A DNA stretch of 64,000 nucleotides from Liminaster sp017519885 (GTDB lineage: Bacteria; Bacteroidota; Bacteroidia; Bacteroidales; UBA3663). The notes under the pieces are model-generated. The model saw nothing but the letters and a program-made list of their open reading frames with translations, was not told the origin of the DNA and searched no databases. Position numbers and translations under genes: made by a program. Shown here piece after piece: positions 25,922 to 33,540 of the stretch (positions are counted from its first letter, which is position 1; each line of letters opens with the position of its first letter). The DNA is taken from positions 124,001-188,000 of the forward strand of contig JAFWRO010000015.1 of NCBI GenBank assembly GCA_017519885.1. Reading direction: 5' to 3'.

Positions 25922-27025
25922 TTATTTGTCATTGGTGAAAATCTCCGCCAGCTTTCTTTCGATATCCTCACCACGCAGGTTGCGGGCGAGGATGGTGCCA
26001 TCGGGGGCAAAGAGGATGATGTGGGGGATGGCACGGATAAAGTATGCATTGGTGGCAGTCTCCTGTGAGTTGATGATTTGCGGGTAAGGGATATGATCCT
26101 CTTCGATGGCTCTCAACGTGGCTTTTGGTTCATCCCATGCGGCAATGCCGACCACTTGAAGGCCGCGGTCCTTGTATTTGTTATAGGCTGCGATGAGATT
26201 GGGAATTTCCCCACGGCAGGGACCGCACCACGAAGCCCAGAAATCGACGAGCACATACTGACCTCGGCCCACGTAGTCGCTGAGACGTGTGGTCTTTCCG
26301 TCATATTCCACAGCGAAGTCCACAAATTTCTCGCCCACATTCGGACTGTAAAAGGCTTCGCGCGACTCCATGCGGATACCCATGGAGCTGAGGGCAAGTT
26401 TCATCTGGTTCCATACGTCCCCAGCCTTGATTCGTGGACTCATCAATTCGAGCCATACCGCAGTCTGCAGCGGCTTGTGTCCAAGCACCATCGCCAGCTC
26501 AACCATTCCCAAAACATCGTCGTTATGGCGATTCAGTTCGCTCCGCATCAGGTTGTCGAGACGTTGTTGCCTGACGGAATCACCATATAGCAAAGGGGAA
26601 AACGCGTTTTGAAAAGTGCCAAAATCCTCGTTGAGAGGAGTGCCTGAGGGATGATTTAGGAATCGGATGGAGTCTTCATCCTGAGCGAGACGTTGCAGGT
26701 CCATATAGAGGTGCGTCGTTCCATCCTCCAGGAAAAAAAAGGGCGACATTATCTCTGGCATCGTGCCCTTTTTCGTGATGGATCTCAGGTTGAAAGCTGC
26801 TGCTTCGTCAAGCGTTCCTTCTATGGGCATCAGTTTCCCTTCTACGACCTCCACGGTGTCGATGATGGCGTTGACCATGCGCATATCCGACATCCATTGA
26901 TTCAACAGCAGTTTTGTGTTCATCGTAGAATCGCCCACCGTTCCTTCCAGTCGGTAGTGGATTTGTCCTTCACTCGCCATAGCTATAAGGGCAAGCAGGA
27001 GGGTGATGATGGTTTTGTTCTTCAT
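25922..27025 (-). CDS. TlpA/ResA-like thiol-disulfide oxidoreductase with N-terminal DUF4369-like domain
   Basis: 367 residues with a signal peptide (MKNKTIITLLLALIAMASEG). The C-terminal 140 residues are a thioredoxin fold with WASWCGPCRGEIPN (CxxC near 271) and the cis-Pro loop AIPHIILF. The N-terminal 220 residues resemble the DUF4369 region that precedes thioredoxin domains in many Bacteroidetes proteins (YRLEGTVGDSTMNTKLLLNQ). It acts in the periplasm, probably reducing or isomerising disulfides; substrates are unknown. It lies in a minus-strand group with secreted proteins and the sigma-barrel fusion. Confidence 0.87.
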   Translation of the reverse strand: MKNKTIITLLLALIAMASEGQIHYRLEGTVGDSTMNTKLLLNQWMSDMRMVNAIIDTVEVVEGKLMPIEGTLDEAAAFNLRSITKKGTMPEIMSPFFFLEDGTTHLYMDLQRLAQDEDSIRFLNHPSGTPLNEDFGTFQNAFSPLLYGDSVRQQRLDNLMRSELNRHNDDVLGMVELAMVLGHKPLQTAVWLELMSPRIKAGDVWNQMKLALSSMGIRMESREAFYSPNVGEKFVDFAVEYDGKTTRLSDYVGRGQYVLVDFWASWCGPCRGEIPNLIAAYNKYKDRGLQVVGIAAWDEPKATLRAIEEDHIPYPQIINSQETATNAYFIRAIPHIILFAPDGTILARNLRGEDIERKLAEIFTNDK

Positions 27026-27080
27026 TATTTTCTTATATTGTGTAATTCTTCGTTGCAGTGTCTATGCAGGATTCCGTTCT

Positions 27081-27680
27081 CTACCATCCGTCAATCTGAA
27101 AACATATTCCTATACTGATTCCCAAATCGTGAATGAACTTGTTTCTATAATTATTCCTTTGGGTATCGAACGCATTAATAAGGTAAACGCCGTCATTTAT
27201 ACCGGCCATAATACCAATGTCTGGAGTGATATGAACCTTTACGCCTATTGCCGGTGAAACAAACAGGTTGAAATCGGTTTTCTTGCTGGATATGGAATAC
27301 TTCTGATTGGTATCTACGTTCTTTTTCCCAAACATTCCAAATCCTCCAACACGCAGATTTACAAAGGGAGAAAAACGCTTATCAAAAAAGAAGTAATGTG
27401 TACTTAGAAAGACGGGTATAGCAGAAAAGTCATACTTCTCATGGTGACTATATCCGATACCAGCTCCAATGGCAAATTGCTCGTTAATGAACACTTCATG
27501 CAGGTAGTTCGCAGAAATACATTTGTCACCATAATCGCCAAGCCCTTGCGAAGAAGAAACATCAATAACATTCAGACAACCGTTTCCAGGGTCAAAGGAG
27601 ACCTGAGCCACCGTAATGGTCGCTATTGAAAGCATAGACAACAAGACCAGGAATAGTCTGATGTGTTTCTGATTTTTCAT
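27081..27680 (-). CDS. Small outer-membrane beta-barrel protein
   Basis: 199 residues. After a signal peptide (RLFLVLLSMLSIATITVAQ) the sequence shows strand patterns of a porin-like barrel (FAIGAGIGYSHHEKYDFSAI, LRVGGFGMFG, and the terminal GISIGICFQIDGW). It would fit an eight-stranded OmpW/PorT-like barrel. Its own TAnnTTTG promoter lies about 30 bases upstream. It heads the minus-strand group that continues with the thioredoxin-like gene 55 bases downstream. Function unknown. Confidence 0.78.
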   Translation of the reverse strand: MKNQKHIRLFLVLLSMLSIATITVAQVSFDPGNGCLNVIDVSSSQGLGDYGDKCISANYLHEVFINEQFAIGAGIGYSHHEKYDFSAIPVFLSTHYFFFDKRFSPFVNLRVGGFGMFGKKNVDTNQKYSISSKKTDFNLFVSPAIGVKVHITPDIGIMAGINDGVYLINAFDTQRNNYRNKFIHDLGISIGICFQIDGW

Positions 27681-27705
27681 TCCCTATAATTTTTGTTTTG
27701 GTGTG

Positions 27706-27713
27706 CAAATATA
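27706..27713 (-). promoter_or_regulatory. Promoter -7 element (TATATTTG)
   Basis: TATATTTG on the minus strand, 26 bases before the start of the small barrel gene. Confidence 0.65.
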
Positions 27714-27873
27714 CTTATTTATTGGCAGAATAGCACGGAAAAGGTATATGTGATTAACTTAAAATAACGATATACAATTGTTTTTACAATGTTTTATAAA
27801 ATTGTGGCAGATAATTGTTAGTTCGTTATGAAAAACTACACTTTTTTGTTTGTTTTTTATTTCCCATTTCAAT
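27714..27873. other. AT-rich gap between the barrel gene and the repeat-flanked cassette
   Basis: About 160 AT-rich bases with T runs (27840-27860). No gene or RNA was recognised. The gap marks the border between the barrel operon and the Nmad/deiminase cassette. Confidence 0.5.
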
Positions 27874-27925
27874 GTATGACCAATCTTGGCCAAGATTGGT
27901 CATACTGCGATAGGATAGAGCACTC
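27874..27925 (+). repeat. Solo copy of the 84-bp-array unit with a 32-bp perfect palindrome
   Basis: Bases 27874-27905 form a perfect 32-base palindrome centred on TTGGCCAA. It continues with ACTGCGATAGGATAGAGCAC, matching the array units at 33.6-34.15 kb in the same orientation over about 50 bases. It abuts the 3' end of the deiminase gene (stop at 27928), so copies of the repeat lie on both sides of the cassette. Confidence 0.85.
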
Positions 27926-27927
27926 AT

Positions 27928-29418
27928 TCAGTATGTGTTGATAGAGCGAGAATGGATCGGTTCTTCTGTGCTTTGATGTGGAAAAGGACAAGTTGTTTTA
28001 GGACGAGACTTTACGGTCCAACTGAAACAATTGAATCCACCTTCTTCATTTAATAATGGCACAGCATAAACGCCCTTCACTGCTGTATCAGGAAATAATT
28101 CCTGTATCTGTTCAAGTGCTTCTCTATCCTGATTTTCAATGCCAAGAAGTGGAACGATAATGACCTTTGACGTTTGTAGATAGTTGATGTATGCCCAACT
28201 AAGATCATCGTCATTTCTCTGTGACGAGTACGTCGAATAGCGAAGTTCGGTCACCTTGTATCCATCATGTTCCAAGGCTTTTCTGAAAGATGCGGCCATA
28301 TCCTCATCATATTCGTAATAATTGGTCATGAGAATGCGATTATCATCGACATAGCGAACAATGCCATCCGAATGACCATATATCTCAGTCCTGTCCCAAT
28401 TCAGCCATGTGATATGATTGATTCCAAAGTCATGCCTGAATACTTCTTCAAACTTCTTTTGACTTATGTTATTAGCATTGTATGCTTTTCTCGTCATTAT
28501 TACTCCCTGAGCGGTTCTGATGATGTTCCCGCCATCAAGTTTGAGGCTTGACTCTTTAGGGACTAAATGAATAGAGTCGCAAACAACGTCGGGCGAGGTC
28601 TTGGTATCTCTATATTTGTCACAATCCAAATAGTCTGGATCATATTTATATCGGACGAAAGAATTGGGATATACCTGTATAGGCATATAGTCCCTGCACC
28701 ATATATCCTGTGTATGATCTAGAAGTTCATGCTTCACACCATACTCATCCAATATCTCGCATATCTCTCTATAAACCTTTGCTATTTCAGGTTTTTCCAG
28801 CACCTTTTTCGAAAAATAAACCATATCGGCATCTTTGTCGAGGACGGTAAACAGATTCTCATTCCTCTTATAGTTCCATGGTCTATATGCCTGATTACCC
28901 TCCAAGCCCCTACGTTTCTGAGCAATTAACTTTGTCCGCGGTTCTGTCCATTCGTCCACCCATTTGAAGGAGACCCCATCAAAGATGTTGCTTCTCGACA
29001 TGATGATTTCAAAGGAGGTCAGAGAACGCTTCTCGTCAAGTAGGATAGGATTATTATCCATGTCGAAAAGGTCAAAAGCCCTTATCAGCACAGATGCTCT
29101 AAACTGATGCATAGCGGTATCTTCGAAAGTTATATCGATGCCAGAGTTATGGGGGAAAAGAGTTCCAATACCCAGCCAGTCATCATCTGGCGACTCTCTT
29201 CGGTACATCTTGTCCTCCCGAATGCTGCCATCAGTATTCAAAAAGTAGAACTCAATTTCCCTAAGATATAGTTTCTCCTTATTGTTAAGTAGGATATACC
29301 CTCCGTACAACAGTTGTGATGCTATCCGAGGGAAAATCTCCTTGCATAGATTCCCTTCATTTGCATTGGCCAACCTACAGGAATCCAAAGCATCCCTTAA
29401 TGTGTCGAAGTATTTCAT
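27928..29418 (-). CDS. Agmatine/peptidyl-arginine deiminase-family enzyme with extra N-terminal domain
   Basis: 496 residues. The C-terminal 300 residues are a guanidino-group-modifying (PAD_porph/agmatine deiminase) domain with all key motifs: DIWCRDYMP (about 238), KLDGGNI, YGHSDGIVRYVDD (His near 348) and the nucleophile Cys in GGFNCFSW (about 463). The first 190 residues are a separate domain (LYLREIEFYFL, GTLFPHNSGIDITFED, RASVLIRAFDL). Its motif spacing recalls 3-methyladenine-DNA glycosylases (EtEaY ... vLIRA), a weak resemblance seen by eye. The gene closes the Nmad cassette. Ordinary agmatine deiminases act in polyamine synthesis and lack this N-terminal part, so a different substrate is likely. 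Confidence 0.8.
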   Translation of the reverse strand: MKYFDTLRDALDSCRLANANEGNLCKEIFPRIASQLLYGGYILLNNKEKLYLREIEFYFLNTDGSIREDKMYRRESPDDDWLGIGTLFPHNSGIDITFEDTAMHQFRASVLIRAFDLFDMDNNPILLDEKRSLTSFEIIMSRSNIFDGVSFKWVDEWTEPRTKLIAQKRRGLEGNQAYRPWNYKRNENLFTVLDKDADMVYFSKKVLEKPEIAKVYREICEILDEYGVKHELLDHTQDIWCRDYMPIQVYPNSFVRYKYDPDYLDCDKYRDTKTSPDVVCDSIHLVPKESSLKLDGGNIIRTAQGVIMTRKAYNANNISQKKFEEVFRHDFGINHITWLNWDRTEIYGHSDGIVRYVDDNRILMTNYYEYDEDMAASFRKALEHDGYKVTELRYSTYSSQRNDDDLSWAYINYLQTSKVIIVPLLGIENQDREALEQIQELFPDTAVKGVYAVPLLNEEGGFNCFSWTVKSRPKTTCPFPHQSTEEPIHSRSINTY

Positions 29419-29420
29419 AA

Positions 29421-29588
29421 TTAATCAGCATTTGCGGGGTTGAAAATTCTCTTTACTATCCCGATGTAATGCGTCATCTCTTTAACAATGGTTTTGGCAT
29501 CAGGACCTTGGAAGTCGTAATTACAATCGTACCACCAGTCATCAAGATTCTTATTTGTTTTTGGGGGATTGAGTAGGATTTGGTTTTC
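29421..29588 (-). pseudogene. Open 56-codon fragment without a start codon
   Basis: On the minus strand an open stretch follows a TAG at 29589-29591 and ends with TAA at 29421-29423, two bases before the deiminase ATG. It reads ENQILLNPPKTNKNLDDWWY, then continues to a C-terminal NPANAD. No ATG, GTG or TTG occurs until a Met 20 codons from the end. The composition is protein-like. It may be the 3' remnant of a gene once between Nmad3 and the deiminase, or a short gene with an unusual start. Confidence 0.45.
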
Positions 29589-29612
29589 CTATGTTATTTT
29601 CCCCCTCGTGCT

Positions 29613-30413
29613 TTACGTATGTATAATAGATTTTGTCCAGTCAAGGTTTTCTGGAGTTGCTTCCATTACAAATTCTTGGCCTCTATCTGCCGATTTGAAT
29701 GAATCTTTTTGCCAGGAATTTGTATTATATGATATTTGCACTTTCCTAAAATAATCAGGTAAATCCCAATATCGGCGAGACATTCCCTCTTTAGTTAATA
29801 CCCTATCTCGACGAAACTTAAGTACATTACAACCCCTTAATGAAGAGATTATGGATAGTCTATCTGTCGGAAGAAAGATAGCATTTTTATAGGCATTCCA
29901 TGCGTTGTCGTAAGCATAGTGAGGATGCTCTTTGAGCCAATCTGGCACGTCTTGCTTTCGTTCAATTATTTCTCCGATTTGCATATATCCATATATTATG
30001 TGGGCATCTAATCCGTATTTTTTATACTGGAGACGCCCTTCTTTCATTTCTGTTTCTTTGAACCAGCCATAAAAAAGAAAAATATCTCCGACAGACACCT
30101 TCTGATTGCGTAAATGCGATAGTGAAGCGTTCATTTGTCCAAAGGCAGGTTTCCAATTTGGAAATCTGCTTCTAACATCTTCCCTTAAATCTGGATCCAA
30201 GTGGCACCTGCTATCATTTGTAATTAATGTCCTTGTATTTAAAGAATGAACTATTTCGTAATAGCTCATATCTTCCCAATGAAGCGATGAAAATGTATTA
30301 TTATCTTCATTGTCAGGTATGGGCAGTGATAGCAGGGTGCCATCCGGCATTATTGGATTCGCTTGTTTTCCTGAGGAAGAATCAAAGCCTTTTCTGCTGA
30401 GTATTATTTTCAT
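29613..30413 (-). CDS. Nmad3-like protein (nucleotide modification associated domain 3)
   Basis: 266 residues. The family hallmarks are very clear: the N-terminal KIILSRKGFDSSSGKQANPI, PDGTLLSLPIPD, then CHLDPDLRED, PAFGQMNASLSHLRNQKVS, GDIFLFYGWFKE and IYGYMQIGEI. Nmad proteins are predicted from comparative genomics to act with enzymes that modify bases in DNA or RNA; the biochemical role is unproven. The start overlaps the end of the Nmad2 gene by 4 bases (ATGA), so the two are translationally coupled and probably work together. Confidence 0.85.
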   Translation of the reverse strand: MKIILSRKGFDSSSGKQANPIMPDGTLLSLPIPDNEDNNTFSSLHWEDMSYYEIVHSLNTRTLITNDSRCHLDPDLREDVRSRFPNWKPAFGQMNASLSHLRNQKVSVGDIFLFYGWFKETEMKEGRLQYKKYGLDAHIIYGYMQIGEIIERKQDVPDWLKEHPHYAYDNAWNAYKNAIFLPTDRLSIISSLRGCNVLKFRRDRVLTKEGMSRRYWDLPDYFRKVQISYNTNSWQKDSFKSADRGQEFVMEATPENLDWTKSIIHT

Positions 30414-31045
30414 ACTTCTCGTTTTATTTGCACGTGGCTGTCATTCTTTATATAATTAATTAGCATGTGGCATTGGTCATCAAGAGGTATTTTCTTGCAT
30501 CTTGGAACAGTCACATCAAAGATGTTTCTTTCTATTTTTTGAGCATTATTTACCCCATAGTAATAGAACTCTTCACAAATTAGAACATATTTTCCACTTA
30601 AATCATGCTCTTTTTCAATCTCTGTGTGATTGTTGTTTTCAACTTGTGTATAACTTCCATCTGCTTCAGGTTTATATATGTTATCACCTGAATCATAAAT
30701 GGCTTTTGTTATATTTTTTGCTTTTCCACATGTTTTTTTAGAGGTAGTGACTTCGTTATAACCAATTATTTGCGGCCTTTTTTGGGGATATTGCTCCCAA
30801 TATTCAGCAAATGTCAATTTGGCTTTTATTTTTGCCAAATATATGAGTCGAGGATTGTCAAAAGCATGGAGTTCATTATCTTTCCCATTAACCAGTTTCG
30901 CGGTCCATCCACTTATCCAATCACCAACTTGAGCACCTCGTCTGATGGCTGGTTTGCAAATAGCTAAAGTTAACACGTTGTGATGCGGATTGGGGGCACT
31001 TTCAGTGTCCCATGTCATTTTGTAACAGTACAAATAGTTTTCCAT
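30410..31045 (-). CDS. Nmad2-like protein (nucleotide modification associated domain 2)
   Basis: 211 residues from the ATG at 31045 (MENYLYCYKMTWDTESAPNP). A longer in-frame start at 31084 is rejected because it would run into the upstream gene's stop at 31066. The family signature is YxYxxxxDxxxAPNPxxxxxTLAxCKPxIRRxAxxGDW, of which this protein has SAPNPHHNVLTLAICKPAIR and RGAQVGDWISGW, followed by LIYLAKIKAKLTFAEYWEQY. Nmad2 is another predicted nucleotide-modification-associated domain. It pairs with Nmad3 by a 4-base overlap and shares the transcript with the WYL regulator and YopX-like genes. Confidence 0.85.
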   Translation of the reverse strand: MENYLYCYKMTWDTESAPNPHHNVLTLAICKPAIRRGAQVGDWISGWTAKLVNGKDNELHAFDNPRLIYLAKIKAKLTFAEYWEQYPQKRPQIIGYNEVTTSKKTCGKAKNITKAIYDSGDNIYKPEADGSYTQVENNNHTEIEKEHDLSGKYVLICEEFYYYGVNNAQKIERNIFDVTVPRCKKIPLDDQCHMLINYIKNDSHVQIKREV

Positions 31046-31065
31046 ATTTTTTATTATTTTAATCG

Positions 31066-32139
31066 TCAGTCTTTCCCGATACATTCATCAGTACCGATTT
31101 GCCAAAATATCCATCCTGGGAGTACCACATTGGGGATATTGAAGGAGAACCAATCTTGGAACATGAGTGCATAAATGGAAAGGATCTCATTTGGTATTTC
31201 TAAATCTCGCACAAAGTCACAAAGGACGAAGGTGGTTTCGGGATGTGTATGGGCATGAAGAAGGAACTTTTTGATACCGGGTTCCAGACATTTCGGATTA
31301 TGCCGATCGTCTATCATTATCTCATAACACTTCCCCTGATAGCCTTGAGGATAATTGTCGCAAAACATAATATGGCCAGGCGTACCGTCGTCAAATGGCG
31401 AATGTCCTATGAAGTATGCGATCACACATCCATCCTGCATCGCTTCATCTATTGTGTCTTTATAGATTCTTCGCCTGGGCTTTGTCAGCGAGAGATTCTC
31501 CACGAAGACAGGCGCTTCCAGGGCGGCTTTGGCCCTCTCTTTCACTTCTTCTGGACTTATCCCGTTTGGGCAAAAAGATTCCCTTGGCCAGTCGAAGGCA
31601 TAGCGGTCGAAATGCTTGAAGAGTTTGCGACTGATACCGCTGAATGCAGTGCCTTCCTTATGCCATGTAAGGCCGGGTCTGTACTGTGATTCGCAATTGT
31701 CGCCTGCCAATCCGGGAATTGTGGGATGAAAATAGCGCACGTACGATGTTATATGGTTTCCTACATCGGTTACCACGTCTCCGGTAAATATCGGACGATT
31801 GCAATCGTCCAGTATTCGAGTGTCTATGCCGGCATAAATAACGGGGACTGTGGACCAAAGGGTATGGGAGAGAATGCCGGGACGATGAAATCGGGTGTAT
31901 GCTTCATCGTCAGTAATCAGCATCATCACGCCATTGTCGTCGAAGTAGAAATGGCCGAATCTGGTCAGTCTAAACTTCCCGTAGGGATCGATGAACCGAA
32001 CCTCCCTGTATTCAAGTTTTCGATACAGATTATCAAAATTCTGGTTATAATAATGAGGACGTTCATACATTTCAATAATCTCATTTCTGTGGCGATAGCA
32101 TAGCCTGCGAATGCCCTCATAGCTAAAATCGTTTTCCAT
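31066..32139 (-). CDS. Unknown protein with YopX-like segment
   Basis: 357 residues. Residues about 95-125 read YAGIDTRILDDCNRPIFTGD, which follows the pattern of YopX domains (YTGLKDKNGKEIYEGDIV), known mainly from phage and mobile-element proteins. The rest is unfamiliar. The C-terminal part has LLHAHTHPETTF, superficially like a metal-binding HxHP motif, but the Ser and Asp of JAMM peptidases are not in place. No membrane segments. It is tightly packed: 3 bases after the WYL gene and 20 before the Nmad2 start. Function unknown; a nucleic-acid- or modification-linked role is inferred from neighbours. Confidence 0.65.
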   Translation of the reverse strand: MENDFSYEGIRRLCYRHRNEIIEMYERPHYYNQNFDNLYRKLEYREVRFIDPYGKFRLTRFGHFYFDDNGVMMLITDDEAYTRFHRPGILSHTLWSTVPVIYAGIDTRILDDCNRPIFTGDVVTDVGNHITSYVRYFHPTIPGLAGDNCESQYRPGLTWHKEGTAFSGISRKLFKHFDRYAFDWPRESFCPNGISPEEVKERAKAALEAPVFVENLSLTKPRRRIYKDTIDEAMQDGCVIAYFIGHSPFDDGTPGHIMFCDNYPQGYQGKCYEIMIDDRHNPKCLEPGIKKFLLHAHTHPETTFVLCDFVRDLEIPNEILSIYALMFQDWFSFNIPNVVLPGWIFWQIGTDECIGKD

Positions 32140-32142
32140 GAC

Positions 32143-33075
32143 TTAATGATATTTGTCGTACATTCTTTCCACTCTCTCAGCTATCTCCTGACGGAGCCAA
32201 AGGGGCTCCAGCACTTCCACGTCCTCGCCATTCCAGAGTATTTCCTGCTGGAAATCGAATGCAGGACGCAAGTTAAAGGTGAAGATGCTGTAATCGTCGT
32301 TTCGCTCAATCTCGTCCTGCGATTCGTGCATCTTCAGGTCGCGGATATAGTTGGCCTGTCGTGCCGAAACCTTCAGCTTCACGGGCTGAACCTTGACATC
32401 CTGCTCGGCAATGATGCCAAAGCATCCATCGAAGAAATCCTGGGCATTCCAGTCCTTCGGCATCAGAAAAGTCTCGTCCTTGACGTGGAGACGTCTGATG
32501 CGGTCGAGCCCGTAGATCCGCGGTCCTTTCTCGGCATAGTGGGGACTGGTGCTTAGTGCCACCATGTACCATCGCTGACGATAGAGCTTTACGCAGAAGG
32601 GTTGCACATCGAAGTTGCTCTCTTCGTCCTTCCAATAGCTGCGATAGGTCATGTTGAGCACGCGATTCTCCTTCATGGCCTCGATGATGGGTTGCAGGAA
32701 GTCCTGCCCGGATGGCACATACTCCAGAAGGATACGATCCTTGATGCTTTGGCTGTTGGCCAAGGCATTGCTAACGCAGAACGTATTGTAAAGCCATGAG
32801 CGGATGCCATTGCCTGTGATGTCCTCTTCGTTCTCAATGTAGTAGCGATACTCGCCACGGTTCTCATTCACGATGCTGATGCCGAACATGTCCCAAATGA
32901 CGTAACGCCAGTTGTCGAAGGTGCGTTTGGGTATTTCCACGCCTCTGCTGATGTCCGTATCGCGGAGCCATCTTTCATTCAATTCCTTGAACGAGATCTT
33001 GCGACACCGATAGATGGTGTCTATCACCCAGACATATTTGCTTATCAAGCTTTGTCCACGATCGTTGTTTACCAT
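32143..33075 (-). CDS. WYL-domain transcriptional regulator
   Basis: 310 residues. An N-terminal winged-helix region (about 10-75; LISKYVWVIDTIYRCRKISF) is followed by a WYL domain with LNMTYRSYWKDE, VQPFCVKLYRQRWYMVALST and YGLDRIRRL, then a C-terminal WCX-like extension. WYL regulators bind nucleotides or single-stranded nucleic acid and often repress phage-defence operons (BrxR/CapW type). It is the first gene of the cassette, right behind a TACTTTTG promoter, which fits autoregulation of the operon. Ligand unknown. Confidence 0.88.
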   Translation of the reverse strand: MVNNDRGQSLISKYVWVIDTIYRCRKISFKELNERWLRDTDISRGVEIPKRTFDNWRYVIWDMFGISIVNENRGEYRYYIENEEDITGNGIRSWLYNTFCVSNALANSQSIKDRILLEYVPSGQDFLQPIIEAMKENRVLNMTYRSYWKDEESNFDVQPFCVKLYRQRWYMVALSTSPHYAEKGPRIYGLDRIRRLHVKDETFLMPKDWNAQDFFDGCFGIIAEQDVKVQPVKLKVSARQANYIRDLKMHESQDEIERNDDYSIFTFNLRPAFDFQQEILWNGEDVEVLEPLWLRQEIAERVERMYDKYH

Positions 33076-33088
33076 AATGATTTTTTTG

Positions 33089-33096
33089 CAAAAGTA
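33089..33096 (-). promoter_or_regulatory. Promoter -7 element (TACTTTTG) for the WYL-Nmad operon
   Basis: TACTTTTG on the minus strand, 14 bases before the WYL ATG. No second promoter was noticed in the cassette, so this one may drive all five genes. Confidence 0.65.
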
Positions 33097-33540
33097 CGAT
33101 TAAGGTGCGCCATCTTGTGGCAGAGGTTTTAGTAAAAAGACTAGAATCGTCGATTATTGTTCTCTTTGCCTGCATTCGCACTCTCGTACAAACAAGCGGG
33201 TACTTTGTCTTTGATGATATTTTTTTAAATCATAGCTTTTTACTACTTGTTGGTGCAAATATATTCCTTTTATCTCAAGGAATCAAAGTATTTTGCTCCA
33301 TTTTGTAGAATCAAGTATAAATGTGATTATACTGATAAATTATGCTAATTCTAGCTTACAGACTAGAAGATTTTCTTTCCCAATCAAAGGATATGCTTTG
33401 ATTGGGCGAAATCAAAGCCAATACTTGGATTTATACGATGTAGAATAGCGCAAATTCCAAACATTTTAGGGGAAAAGTGGAGCCGTCTGCAACGAGAATC
33501 CTACTTAGAATGAGGAATAACCCTTCTCCAACTTCGGCAT
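33097..33540. other. Non-coding AT-rich stretch with an 11-bp inverted repeat
   Basis: No convincing gene. Bases 33379-33389 (CCCAATCAAAG) and 33396-33406 (CTTTGATTGGG) are a perfect inverted repeat with a 6-base loop and might be an operator or a small RNA terminator. A second imperfect palindrome (GCATGACCA / TGGTCATGC, from 33536) opens the array to the right. Confidence 0.55.

Noticed and set aside
31066..31400. JAMM/MPN metalloprotease in the YopX-like protein
   Set aside because: HAHTHPETTF has a His-x-His-Pro core, but the Ser and Asp of the JAMM motif are missing and the fold context differs.
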